From NCBI GenBank assembly GCA_002900995.3, contig CM035315.1:1788708-1852707 (forward strand): a stretch of 64,000 nt of DNA, written 5' to 3'. Every line of letters starts with the position of its first letter. Positions within the stretch are counted from its first letter, which is position 1. Below are positions 1 to 11,817 of the stretch, piece after piece. This DNA is from Ganoderma boninense. Lineage: Eukaryota; Basidiomycota; Agaricomycetes; Polyporales; Polyporaceae. A model generated the notes under the pieces. The model did no database searches and was not told the DNA's origin. It worked only from the letters and a program-made list of their open reading frames with translations. The position numbers and the translations under genes are program-made.

Positions 1-58
1 AGGTTGAATAATGAGATAAATACAGATGGCGTTGAATACATAATGACGTCAAGTCTTC

Positions 59-3000
59 CTACGTATTCCAGAGTGGTACCTGTTGTCTAATCCTCAAAAA
101 CATGTCCGAGTCTACCGTGTCTACCACGAAGTAATCAACGTCGTTGTCGTTTGCATGGTCCTTCACCAGCAGTGCTCCTCGTATAATCTGGTCAACCGAA
201 ATGAACTCTGTGCTCAACCGCGATCGCACCCGGCATAGTCCCAAGTCCGTATCCACAACAGACCGAACTCCAACAACATCAAACCCCTCGACCAGGGCGA
301 AAGGGTACATGTTGTCCTGGAATTTGTAGAGGAAAACCAACTTGAGGCGTGCAAAGGCGAGGTTCCTGTCGGACCTGGCTGCACCTGGATCGGAAGGTTT
401 GTAGATGACACAGTCATAGCGTGGGTGATTTTGAAACTTGGGGTTGCACCGCAAGTGGTCAGTCAGTGCACGCCAGGTGACTGTTGACTCGTAGTCGACT
501 TTGATATATCGGGACTCTACGAACTGGGATAATAGGTTTAACAGCTTCATAAAAGTTTAAACAAGAAATCAGCTTACTGTGTCGCGAAGCTTGACTGTGA
601 ACCATTGTGTGATACCTCCGAGGCCAACATGGTTGATATATTCACCAAGTCGGATATGGAAGCGATTGAATGCCCGGTCTCCTGCATGTCTAGATTCAAA
701 CTCTCCAAAGGAACCTTCAGCCTGGAGTGCACCAAGATGGATATGGCCAAACTGATATGGATCAGACTTGACCGAGGACGGCTTTGACTTGAGAAGTAGT
801 GCTTCCCGAGTGTCAATGCGTGCCCGTATGGTCTTGCTGATGAGGAACTGATGTTCAATTTTTGTGATCTAGAACATTCAATTGAATACAATTGTGAGCA
901 CCCACAAATTTAAATTGCGTACCTGCTTGTCTACATCTTTGAAGTTTGTTCTCTCTTGATAAATATCTTTCAAAGCACCATGCATCTTCTCAAATGGCTT
1001 CGTGTTGTAGTTGCGAGTTACACCCTTTGTGAGGATATCACGCAAGGTATGCTGATGAGTGTGCATCTTGGGAAAATTCCAGTTCTTCTCTGGATAAACT
1101 CTTTCATAATCCTTGATGAATATTATAAGAACCATGTAATATTTGGTGTAAAGCTTTAACCAGCTTACCTGAATGGCAGCAGAAAATTTTGGTAGCTCTT
1201 GACCAAAATCTTGCATAGTGTCATCGGTGTGGACTTCTAGGCTAGAATATAGATCTAGAACAATATAGCGCCGACAACACCTGAGCAAACAGTATCCAGG
1301 TGATCTATTGACCATGATGTTGTATGCTGTAGGAACCAAGACCTAGTATGCTAAGTGAGCACAATAAAATATGATGTCACAATATTACCTTACTTTGGAA
1401 ATGTCTTCATATTTTGTACCATCAGTAAATGACACTGCAGTCACATTTGAGAAGTGGTTCAAGTTTGGCCAGCGTGGCACAGCATAAAATCTACAGTTTA
1501 TCAGTTGCTGTTGAATATATCAATAGACCACTCAGCATACTGCTTGTTAACTTGAACAATGGTAGAACACCCCATTTCTTTGACTAATTTTTGAAACTGG
1601 TCAAAGAGGTGGTCGCTGAAAAGCCCGCTGTGATATGCATGCAGGCAATCCCATGAAAGTGCATCATGGACATCACAGTAAGGCACCTTCCAAAAAACAT
1701 TCTGTATAACTTGGTGAGAAGAGCATTTAAATAACTATTAATACAAATACCTTGACAAGACGCAGCCCCAATGGACCAAGCTCCAAGTCCATTTGTTCAT
1801 TGGTTTTGCCACTATTGAGGACTCTTTGAGGTACAGAAGTGTCTCTCTGTGGAAATAAAGGCTGGATTCCCAACACCTTTTGTTCTCCTGCAGGTACAAC
1901 ACAGACAGGGCAAGGTGCATGTCCATTTGCCCCACGAATGAGGGCCATCATAGCTCTATTGCATTTTTGTTAGATCATACACATAAATATAATAAAGCAT
2001 AAACCTACTGCTCCTCATAGTCTGCAACAAGAATTAGGATTATTGGATAGAGAATCCTCCATATATCATCACCACATTGAACTTTGTAGCCAATGCTTGC
2101 CCACTTAGCAACAGTTTGAACAAGGAGCCAAAACCCCTCATGCCAAACTACTCGCTTCAAAGTGGTGAATGTAAGCTTCCCTTCCTCATCCTCATCTTCA
2201 ACCTGGTTTTAAAAATTCAGTCTATTAAAGCTGAACAAATTTTATAAAATACTTACAATAGGAAGTAGGCCCACCAGTTGCCCACCACCATAACCCTCAC
2301 TATTGCGAATCTCCACTGGTAGGTTTGCAAGACGCACAAAGATTGGATAGCCCTTTTGCCCACCAAAAGAAGAGAGCCGTGTTTTGTCTGCATACAGAAT
2401 GAAGCACAGGGGAGATCCACCCTTGGGAATAGCATTCTGACTTGTGTAAGAACTAGAGTGAATAAATAGAACTTGTATTTCTTACCTGGATATTCCAGAA
2501 CAAGTCAGCTGTCCATGGTTCATCGATAAAGCGCACCCATTCAGTGCCATTGAACTTGAATAGTCGCTGCGCGTTCCAGACAAACTTTGGTGCAAGGATA
2601 GGATCCTCCGCTAATTTGAGTCCCCATTCAAACAGTGGTCGGTAGAAAATCGTGAAGGTGCATTCCTCTCGAAGATATGGCACCGTGATATCTGTGGACT
2701 GGAACTAGACTACATTGAGTATATACTCATGCAACAGGCATAGTAGGAATACAGACGTCAGGATGAATATCTGATGCACGGTCCCAAGCATTCATCACAT
2801 CACTATGCTTCCTCAACGTAAACGTAGCACCCTGCCTGACTGCCTCAATGAGGGCAAGGAACCGGTTTACTTGCTCCTTATTCATCCCCACCTGGAGCGC
2901 AAGCTCCGCAAACTGGAACTCCTCCAGTGACTGAAAGGCAGGAGCCCATGACTCCGAAGACAACTTGATAGGGTCAACGTCCGGAAGACTTCGGTTGAAG

Positions 3001-3680
3001 TCCTCGAAGCGCGCGTGCGCGACCGGAATATTGGCGCTTGGATGGGTAACGGTCACGAAGTCGTCAACAACAAAACCCCCAGATGGAGGCTGCAGGCCAT
3101 TGGCGGCAGGAAACAAAGGAAAGGGAGGAGGGGCAGCTGGGTGCGAGACAGGTGTGTCTGCCCAATCACCGGGGGGGGGAGGGGCATTCCCGTCATAACC
3201 TAGTTAGCATGAAAAACTGTGAGATGTTTGTTCCAAGAGAACTAGAAATACACTCGCCGTCATGCACCATGGGCATAGCAAACGCATCAGGTTGAGGGAC
3301 TGCTGCATTGAGCACTGCACAGCACAACGCGTCAGCGAGACCCTACTTATTCAACATGATGAGCACATACCATCAGGGGCGACGTGAAGGACATGCACGC
3401 CATGTCCGTAGGAAGGTCTCTCTTCGGGTGGGACCCCGGCGATGCCTTGAAGTGGATCATGAACTAAAGAATGTTAGCAGATGCACATCGTACTCAATCA
3501 AACTTTTAAGACATTACCTTGCGTGAACTGCGTGGCGAGCCTCGACGCAGACTCGCCTCGAGCCCTTGCCTTCTCACATGCGCGTTTGTGGTTGGTGAAT
3601 GATCCACCCGGGACAAAGAGCTGTTGACAATGGGGGCACCGCTCTGTTTTCGCAGCTCCAGCTTTGCGGCCAGGGGCCAT
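59..3680 (-). CDS. Plavaka-family DNA transposase, multi-exon, probably decayed
   Basis: The start at 3680 gives a short N-terminal zinc-finger-like segment (CPHCQQLF..HKRACEKAR). A Gly/Pro-rich linker follows (about 3450-3120), then the helical block 'EEFQFAELALQVGMNKEQV' (2727-3116). The block around 2683-2470 contains 'FYRPLFEWGLKLAEDPIL' and 'PWTADLFWNIQ', both hallmarks of Plavaka transposases. Around 2420-2250 the segment 'CFILYADKTRLSSFGGQKGY' followed by 'VRLANLPVEIRN' is the best-conserved Plavaka core. Further islands are 1951-1727 (ANGHAPCPVC), 1686-1501 (DVHDALSWDCLHAYHSG), 1339-880 and the C-terminal exon 550-59 (RSRLSTEFISVDQIIRGALLV). Islands are separated by plausible 50-80 bp introns, but not every junction could be resolved. 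The enzyme would cut and paste its own element in the nucleus. The middle (about 600-2650) is strikingly poor in CpG, unlike both ends, which suggests methylation-driven decay. Family identity is solid; intactness is not shown, and no terminal inverted repeats were located. Confidence 0.8.
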
Positions 3681-3787
3681 GGCGATGAGGCCGACGAAGT
3701 TTTAAACGACAAGGGAGGAAGGGAGGGGCCAAGCGGGGAGGCTTGAGCGACAACGGGAATGGTGCACTGGCAGGAAGTTGTAAACAC

Positions 3788-4400
3788 TACATAGGAGCAT
3801 AGCAGTTAAAAAGAAAAGCAGGCCGTGCAGTGCGGGTGAGATGCGCACCTGATAGGCGGGGCTCGAGCTCGCGCTTGACTCGACTGGATATTGAGTGATC
3901 GACGGCGCGAGGGGACAGTAGTTTGGAGCAGTTGTTGACAGCGAGCAATGTTACACAATGAGGAGACGTGGATAGCGAGACGGATAGCGAGACGGATAGC
4001 GAGGCGGATAGCGAGGCGGTCTGAGATGGAGGGTGGGTATCGTCGCGAGCGGGTGGTCGCGATGCAGCTAATATTCACAACACTAGCTCATGCGTAAATG
4101 TAAGTGTTCAACAATGCGTGAAAAAAAGGCACGACGTACCAGCGAAAACGTGCACCGTCCCGTCCGCAATGCGACCAACCGGTCCATGCAAGGGGTTCTC
4201 TCTGACCACTGCGATAATTTTCCCTGCAGGGGAGTCTGGATATGCCACAGCAGTCTGTCAATGGCATTCAAGAGTTGAGAAATGAACTATTTCTTACCTT
4301 TGAGCCGGCGACAGGCGGGATAAAAGCCAAAGAGCGAGAGGGAACGTTGAAGGTGGACGTCAAGGCAGCGTCCCGACGGTGATCGGTGGTATCGCGATGA
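3788..4400. other. Non-coding upstream flank of the transposase
   Basis: No gene is supported between the transposase start and the palindrome cluster. Short open frames here have no recognisable motif, and the longest merely translates the 12-bp tandem repeat. It probably holds the promoter and 5' end of the transposable element. Confidence 0.5.
3971..4018. repeat. 12-bp tandem repeat, four units
   Basis: Four head-to-tail copies of a 12-base unit (GATAGCGAGACG, with A to G at position 10 in the last two copies). The array lies just upstream of the transposase start, in sequence with no convincing gene. Confidence 0.9.
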
Positions 4401-4528
4401 CATCGGGATGGGGAAATGTGATCTAGATGCTGTACATACATCAAGATTAGATTACGACTATCTAGGCGGGATCGGGATGCCATCCCGATGCATTCGGGAT
4501 GACAGCCGGACGCTCCGCCATCCCGATG
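4401..4528. repeat. Cluster of CATCCCGATG palindromic motifs
   Basis: The decamer CATCCCGATG or its complement CATCGGGATG occurs at 4401-4410, 4481-4490 and 4519-4528. Near-matches overlap at 4471-4480 and 4491-4500. The 4481-4501 stretch folds into a perfect 8-bp stem. It may be a sub-terminal repeat of the neighbouring transposon or an independent foldback element. Confidence 0.6.
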
Positions 4529-5214
4529 CTCCTGGGAAATTTCCGACACTATTCAACCAGACTGGTAAGCTGGCCGAGCGTGCATATTTCACAGACTGAC
4601 GAGAGGTTCTTCAAGGGCGAAAGCGAGCACAAGCTTTCCAAGTCTCGATACCACAGAACAAGCGGGAACGCCGTGCCGCGTGCTCTCTCAAAAGTAGAAA
4701 GGAGACAGAGAACCATTCAAGCTATACGGAACGCTTTACCTGCCTCAATCTTGATCAGCTCGCGTCGACACCTGCGCCGAGCACGGAAGGAGAAAAAGAT
4801 TGACCCCATGTTTAGCCCTAAGGTACAATACAACATCGGGGAGAACGAAAGTTCGCCAGTTGACCTTTCGTTATTCCTTTCCCGGAACCACGGAGACCCC
4901 GCCGTCCGCGTACGTACCACCACTTTCTATCGCAGGCCGCTGATATTCAACATCTTGTTTCATCCTTGTCAGGATTTCTTGTCCAACCTCCGCTCCCACC
5001 TTTTGCCCCGTATCGTCACTATGCTGCAACAAGAGCGGAACTCGCAGCCTGACAACGTTCACCCCACCCCCACAACAACGTTCACTGCTGAGGGTGCCAG
5101 AGAACCGGAAGATTACGTATTTATCGGCAAAGATCGAATCTATCACCACAAGCAGGCACAAATCCTGGAGTTTCTTTCTGGCATTGACGACTACTGAACT
5201 TCATGGTTGACTAG

Positions 5215-6118
5215 GTGTGGTTCAACTACACGACGTACAGTGTTCGTCGGGGTCGGGACATCATTAATTGCGGGACTCATCACCGCGACGTCATGCTGTT
5301 ATCGTCCACAACCTCGGATGACGAAGCTACCTCGCAGAGTCGATATCTCTATGCCCGCGTCCTAGGAGCTTATCACGCAAATGTGATGTACACGGGTCCT
5401 GGAATGCTGGACTACAAGGAAAGGCGCATCGACTTCCTGTGGGTTAGATGGTACCAGGTAGAGCGCGGCGGAACAGACTCCTGGCGAGACTCAGAACTTC
5501 CCCTACTCTCGTTTCCTCCCTTGGTGTCCTCGGACTCCGCATTCGGTTTCATCGATCCTTCGGATGTCTTACGTGCCTGTCATATCATTCCTGCGTTTGC
5601 TCGGGGCACAGTCCACGAAGATGGTATTGGACTATTACGATGTGCCAGGGATCACGACGACTACAAGGCTTACTACGTCGGATGGTACGTGTTTTTTTGC
5701 CTCCACTAGTATGTGCATGCAACCGAGACTTGTTACTCAATCATAGCTTTTCCGACTGCGACACGCTTATGAGGTATCACTGGGGAATGGGCGTCGGCCA
5801 TATGCACGCACATGGTCTCGCCGAGGCGGCATCACTTCCACATCTCAATGCCTTCCTATCCACGGTTGATGCACAGGAATCTAATTTCGACACAGGTTAG
5901 CACCCAGTTATGATTGCTGTTATGGCGGCGGTCTGATGCGTTACTAAATATGCATTATCTTATATATCACAGATGCAAACTCGGAACCTAGCAACAACGA
6001 GCGGGACAATCAGCAAGTTGAGCCAACAGTTGCTCAAACTGACGTAGATAGCGGTGAGGGAGGACCCAGTTGCGAAGACCCTGTCCCTACCATTGGGTTA
6101 ATTGACGATGATGGAGAA

Positions 6119-6174
<56 letters not shown>

Positions 6175-6265
6175 TGGGGACGAGGACGAGGACGATGGTG
6201 AAGACGACGAAGGGGTTCCGGAGATCGATGAAGACCTAGACGATAGTCTGTACCCTGGTATATGA
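5215..6265 (+). CDS. Agaricomycete transposon-associated protein with acidic C-terminus (3' exons)
   Basis: Exons 5215-5684, 5747-5895 and 5973-6265 join in frame across GT..AG introns (5685-5746, 5896-5972) and end at TGA 6263-6265. The joined protein carries the signatures of a multicopy agaricomycete family often found beside transposases: 'FNYTTYSVRRGRDIINC' near the start, 'RIDFLWVRWYQVE', 'AFGFIDPSDVLRACHIIPAF', then 'DTLMRYHWGMGVGHM'. It finishes in a long Asp/Glu tract. The function of the family is unknown. The upstream boundary is an exon start (AG at 5213-5214), not a start codon. A preceding exon probably lies in 5023-5197 (reading MLQQERNSQPDNVHPTP) but its junction is unclear. 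The CYFSD-like region replaces the usual VDRDM motif, so the copy has diverged somewhat. Confidence 0.62.
6118..6195 (+). repeat. In-frame (GACGAG)n microsatellite
   Basis: About thirteen hexamer-like units of GACGAG/GAGGAC, interrupted by one ATGGGG variant, lie inside the last exon of the upstream gene. They encode alternating Asp and Glu. The array is in frame and so can expand or contract without breaking the protein. Confidence 0.85.
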
Positions 6266-7261
6266 CTTTCGAGTCGCAGTCGATACGTTATCTATGATAC
6301 TACTAGGCGAGCACCCTGATACCGCCTGGTAGCCAACTACATGTGCTCACTGCATCCCTCCTTTGGCGTTAATGTGTCTCCGCTGTCTCGGGACCACATT
6401 TATCTAGTACGAACTTTTCATGAACCTACTTCACATACCTCGATAGTATGTGGCCATGGAAAGGTATCCGAGTCTTTGTTGGCCGAGTTAGTATCACTCT
6501 TTGACCAACTTCGCGGCGGGTCTACGTATGATCACCGTCAGCACTGGTGCTCGCAGTCATGTTTCTCCCTCGATGGTACTTAATTATGCGGAATAATCAA
6601 CGTAAACTACGTTGTCCCTAGGTTGGATTTCTGCCGTCGTGGCTAAATGATCATGTTCCTCCTCTTGGCGCCTCATGCTTCTCTACTTCGGTTCGTATTC
6701 GTTCTCGGCCCAAGTTAATTCCCTTTCTCCTTACACTCCTGTTGAAATCTGACCAATCCTTCGCGCCTTCGGATGATGGTGATACAACTTTTCCGAGTGG
6801 GTCCAAGGGGGATGAAAACAAGTGGGGGAGGCATAATGGCGTTGGAGGTTATGTCTTCATACTCGCTTCCATCCTGCCAGGGGAAATTGCTACAACCCTC
6901 CATTTATCGGCGGTCTTCTCCGAGACATGCGTCACAACATGTCAAAGAGTACTGAAAACAGCGCCACAGAGCACTTTTCACGTCGACTTTGGGTCTAGTC
7001 GTTGTCGGGACTTTGTATGTTTCTATTCAAATTCGTGCCAGGCGGGGAAATGCCCGTGCGACGTACGATGTAAGCGAAATTTGAGTTTGGGGGGACGCCG
7101 ATTCCCGGTTAAAAAAGCCTGGAGACCAGGTTTGAGCGCCGCGTCCCCTCCAATCCCGCCATGCAACGCACCATCATGTCCTCCACACGTCATGCAGTCG
7201 AAAAAGTATGTCCTGAATCCGAAAGTGAGTCGTTGAAGTCACCAAGGGCTACTAGATCAAG
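6266..7261. other. No recognisable gene
   Basis: Several open frames of 60-164 codons occur on both strands with no recognisable motif, and they overlap one another. A short continuation of the 5215-6265 element cannot be excluded. Confidence 0.4.
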
Positions 7262-7807
7262 TTGAAAATCCCCTCTCCAGATCGGCAGGATCCTCTAGCG
7301 GCGCGTTCGATGCTTTCGACGCTTGCCATGCTGACGGAGGTACCCCTCCCGAGTGCGGGATGCTCTGAGGATATGAACGAGGAGTCCTACGATGACTCCA
7401 TCCTGAGTGGCTACGAAACAGAAGTGGGCTCGGTCCACTCAGAGCTCCCCGTCCCCCTCAACTGGTCGTCGGGAGGCATCACTAACGGCAACCCCGACAA
7501 GGCGCCCCGTCGTTGGAAATCCAGTGCTAACCTTCGTCTTCGCCCTCCGACTCCACGTCCCACCCACCAGGTTGAGAAGGAGAGCCGTCGCAACTGGGCG
7601 CGAAGCACCGCCACGGATAGCCACCACCTTCCCATACAGAATCCTCCCTCCGACACCCCGGATGAGCAATATCCGCTAAACGACTACGGTGCGGATGCGA
7701 CGTACCCGGCCAATATGCCAGCAAATCACGTTGAGGAACACGACAGGACTGCCGTCGGCGATGGAAGTCTCGCCGTGAGTCGCTTCGAGTTGCAGCTACT
7801 GTGTTGA
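7262..7807 (+). CDS. Hypothetical open reading frame, Pro/Ser-rich
   Basis: A 181-codon frame begins at a non-ATG codon (TTG, read as M) and is best viewed as an exon or ORF fragment. The protein is low-complexity, acidic at first (SEDMNEESYDDSILSGYETE) then Pro/Arg-rich, and resembles disordered regions of fungal regulators. No domain is recognised. It may belong with the transposon-associated gene upstream or be spurious. Confidence 0.25.
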   Translation: MKIPSPDRQDPLAARSMLSTLAMLTEVPLPSAGCSEDMNEESYDDSILSGYETEVGSVHSELPVPLNWSSGGITNGNPDKAPRRWKSSANLRLRPPTPRPTHQVEKESRRNWARSTATDSHHLPIQNPPSDTPDEQYPLNDYGADATYPANMPANHVEEHDRTAVGDGSLAVSRFELQLLC

Positions 7808-8870
7808 TCTTACTTCTGAGCGGTTCGCTTTTTAGGTCCCGTGCAGCCACAGCCCTGTCGCGTTTGGCGAAGAGCCTGCTCAGGATTTGAGTGTTGTATT
7901 GGTCGGTAACGTCATAGAAATCAAACTGTGGTGAGTATACCTTTTGAAGTGATACCATTATTGTTGTGGCCCAACGTCAGAATTCGCAGCACTGGGTTCC
8001 GGACGCGTCTCAATATAACGCACATCAACGGCCGTGGCTGACGGATCCCTTGCGGGATCTAAGCTGAACAATTCTTGGTCTTAAAAAAGACTCGGGCTGC
8101 CGCAGCCGGCGGTCGTTTCCCCGTTCGACCCCTGTCATGCTCTTACCATCCCGTCGTTGTCGATACAGTCAGATCGTAATTGAATGTCACTCTTCCTTGT
8201 TGGACTGCCTCCTGCCTAGCGAGTATCGTGAGCATGACTAATACTAGTTGGAGATACTTCCGTTCTTGACGAGCGAACCATTTTGGAGCGCAGGTGCGTA
8301 CTATCAGGCACGTCGCGAAGGGAGAGAAAAGAAATATTGTCGACGCAACGCTGCCCTGGACCAAGCCCAGCCCCTGGGAGCAGAGTTCAAGGAATTAGCG
8401 ATCGGGGAACGACTTGCATCGAACTCAAGCACTTATAATTACCTAGGGGTCCGACTTGGAGGTCTGAGCGCCAGGTAGGAGCGACACGTCGAGCCTGGCC
8501 AAGGGTCTGGGATTCACGCAGTAAGCGCTGAAGACAAACATGAGCATACCGTGACGAGCGACGCCCAACCTCGGAGCTTCGCCAACTGTTCCTTCCCCCA
8601 TCCTCCCGGCATCTTCATTCCAGTCCCTCTCTTATTCACGGCATCACCGTCATCGTCCTTCGGGTGCTTCTCTGTGCATATTTGCCCTACGTCTTGCATG
8701 CTGATGATGGCTGAGCTTTTCTCAGGTGTACGATTTGGGCCGCAGTTGGGAAAGTCGGTATCAGGAAGCCACTGTGGAGAGGAGGTGGTACGCCAGAAGA
8801 CCTGTCTTTGGGGGGGCACGCAATCAGCTATCGAGTCAATACCCTCGAGATGCCCGTTATGCTCTGTCGA

Positions 8871-8926
8871 GGGACGAGCCAGGTGCGCCTGGGTTGGTCT
8901 ACCCAACACCAGGTGCGCGCAGCGCC
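8871..8926. repeat. 56-bp direct repeat with imperfect hairpin, copy 1
   Basis: Matches 9095-9150 with four substitutions seen. The core reads TGGGTTGGTCTACCCA and is flanked by CCAGGTGCGC-like arms that pair imperfectly. Confidence 0.8.
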
Positions 8927-9094
8927 ACGACAGACGTGTACGGGTCTGGAGGATAAGACTGAGAAGGAGGTCGACCCCACCACTGACAACTTGCTGGTGA
9001 CGGGATCAGTTGCCGCATACCTCGGTGCGTACCTCGTCTGCCGTTCGCTTTGCTTTTGCCATTCCCGCCTCCATGCCCCTACCTGATTTTGCGC

Positions 9095-9150
9095 GGGACG
9101 AGCCCGGTGCACCTGGGTTGGTCTACCCAACGCCGGGTGCGCGCAGCGCC
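9095..9150. repeat. 56-bp direct repeat with imperfect hairpin, copy 2
   Basis: Second copy of the unit at 8871-8926, in the same orientation 224 bp away. The TGGGT/ACCCA stem is conserved. The arms differ by substitutions that keep the length. Confidence 0.8.
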
Positions 9151-11817
9151 GCACCGTTGTCATCCCCGCGTAACCCCGAGCCTCATACACTGCTCTTCAG
9201 GTCATCTCCTGGAAAGCGGTCTGGGGTTACAAGGATCACGATAACTTCTGCCGGTCCAGTTGTCACCATCTGCGGAGGGGAGAGTGTTGAACCGACAAGT
9301 CTGTGCCTCGACCGACGACAACTCGAGCTTCGATGCCTGGAGGAAGAAGAAAGCATTGTGAGTACCGTCTGTCGACTCTGATGGCAGTCATCCCCTCCTT
9401 GCTCTAATCCGCTAACGTTCGGGGCTGTCCCTTGCCTTATGTTTCGTCTCCGCTTCACTCGTGCAACTTTAGGCATCCGTGCTGCCCCGGTAGGGCCACA
9501 GCGGGCACATCTTCCCTCCACCTATGGATCTAGCGCAACTCCGCCAGCACACGCGCAAGAGTATGTTCAGACTTCGGCGACCTCGCGGGCGAAAATATTC
9601 GGAGCGACCTTGGCGGCCACGGCGACCTCGCGATCTCCACGACATGCGGCATGTCTCGGCCATCCAGCGCGTCGTGGTCCACCCGTGACTCTCTATTCTT
9701 AAAGATACCCATGCGGCCCTGCGACCTAGATCCGGCGTCGACCTAGTTGTTCACAGCGCTCAGTCATGCGAACACGTATCGACGGCTACAACACACATCG
9801 CTTGTTATCTCCTGGTGGGCCTGGGGAGCGACCTCGCCTTAAGCATGCAAAGTAAAGCAAAAGGGCGGTGATGGGAGCATGGTGCAAAGTTGAGCTGCGG
9901 CACAGGGAAAGGAGGTGTCCAGCATCGTCTTCATGACTTGCCGTCGAACCAACAGTGAGGCGAGGGCCATGGCACGACGTATGGAACCCATTTACCCCGA
10001 CCAGTCTAGCTGCAGAGTTGTAAGTGTCATGGGAATGGAAGGTCGAGCTCCGTGGGCGATGTCAGGGCTGACCGACAAATTTCCACCGTCGCGGGATTTA
10101 CTATCGAGGCATTGATCGGGTGATCACGAGGACTCGGACTCACTGTACTTGCCTGGAGACCGCCTCCCTCGTCGTTCTCACAATTACCTGTGCTGCACTG
10201 CTAGTCCAGTCCTCCCATTGCTGCGTAGGATCGGCCTGGGCTATAGCCCGGCTGACGCCTCGAGCTTTCATTTGCTGGCTGTCTTACTAGCTCGCAGCTT
10301 CTTCTGCCTTGAGCCCATTCACTTCGTTCATGCCAGGCAACTCACACGCTGCGTTCCTTTCAACCGTCATTCGGAGCGCAAACATGCTCTGCCAGGTTAT
10401 CTCGTATGCAAATTTCGATTTCAGCGAGCCTGCGCGTCCCCATTCCTTGCATGATTTGCCTCGTTCCTGCCTTCGTTGCTGCATCTCATTTGCCACGCCA
10501 GCGCACCACGCCCTACGCGCTGTGTAGCCAGTATATAGTCAAATAAAGGCTATTTGTGATATGACAATCTCAGCAATGTTCTGCGTATGATCTCGCTGTG
10601 ACAAGTAGCTCATCGAGTTCGAGGATTTGGTCATTTGAGCTCGACTATTGTGCCGTTCATGAAGTTGTAACTAGTCGAAGCGAAGATATCTTCATCGCTA
10701 TTGAAGCTTGTAATAATCAAACAAACAATAGAATAGTGTGCGGTGATGGCTCCCCAAGGCCCTGAACAAAGCGGCGGAAGAACCTTGACAGCATGGGGCA
10801 GTGAAGGCGCAAGGATGCGCGACAGTAGTACCCACTAACGCGCGCAAGGGAGCGAGTTCGAGAGGAGGTACGACGGAGCGGGAGAGGCCGCAAAACATCG
10901 AAGGAATCAGAAATCGGAGGCCACGCAGTTGTTTGCGAACGTCCAACCAATCCCGCAGCGAAACGTGCGTCTCGAGCGGTGTGGATGACTTCGGGCACCT
11001 CCCTTGTTAGGTCGCTTCTGGAATCACAGTCAGGTCTCAGTCTGCCCGTACGGGACCGTATCTTGCCGGTTGCACCATGTCCATTTGGGCGCCATACCTG
11101 TGGACAGTACCGTAAGGAAGAGTAGGCTCTCGTTCGGAATCTTGCTAGCGCCAGCCCAGCACAGTGCATTAAGTTGTTTGAAGTTCCTCCGCACCATAAC
11201 AGCGTTCAACCAGCTCCCTCCTATGGTCTTGAATATGTTCTAGAGATTCCGATGACCCTTTACGAGCGGCTTGGTTCAAGTTGAAGGAGAAATCTCCTCG
11301 GTTCGTCTGACGCCGCCGAGGAATCTTGAAACAGAACCGGCTATCTACAGTAATATTTGGCCACATCTCTCACTATGACTTTAATGTCAATGCGATCACT
11401 GTTGCCATGCTGCTGTGTAATAGTGAATGGTGGCTGGGGCGGGCGTTGAGCGGATCCCAGTGGGTGTACCGCCCGCGACCACGGGGAAGAGTATTCCAGC
11501 TTTTTATATGGTCATCCCTCTGCTGCAATAGCTGCATGGTGCCCTGAGACTCTTCTAGAGACTGATACTCACGTTTTTGCAACATGTGGATCCCATGGGA
11601 TGTTTTGACAAAGGTGCTCATTCAAGTCGACTCCCATCACGTATCCCTCGTTTCGAGGTTTCAATTGCCAGATTTGTTTCAACTTCGACTTCCATACCTC
11701 AACGAGCCTCGCGGCCAATCTCAACGCATACAACGTGACCCAATGACAGCCTATAAGGCACACAAGGGCACGACGCTGACCCTCAGCCTTCCTCCCCCCC
11801 AATCTCTTTCTCCTATC

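Larger units (their letters stand above)
7808..11817. other. Four kilobases with no convincing gene
   Basis: Open frames here are short, overlap on both strands and show no family motif. Two recognisable items are a 56-bp direct repeat (listed separately) and an Arg-rich frame near 9522-9700 that repeats GGCGACCTCGCG. The stretch 10730-11170 has a few Arg-rich frames of no known family. It is best read as decayed repeats. Confidence 0.45.

Noticed and set aside
3971..4018. CRISPR-like array
   Set aside because: Units are contiguous 12-mers without spacers, and the genome is eukaryotic.
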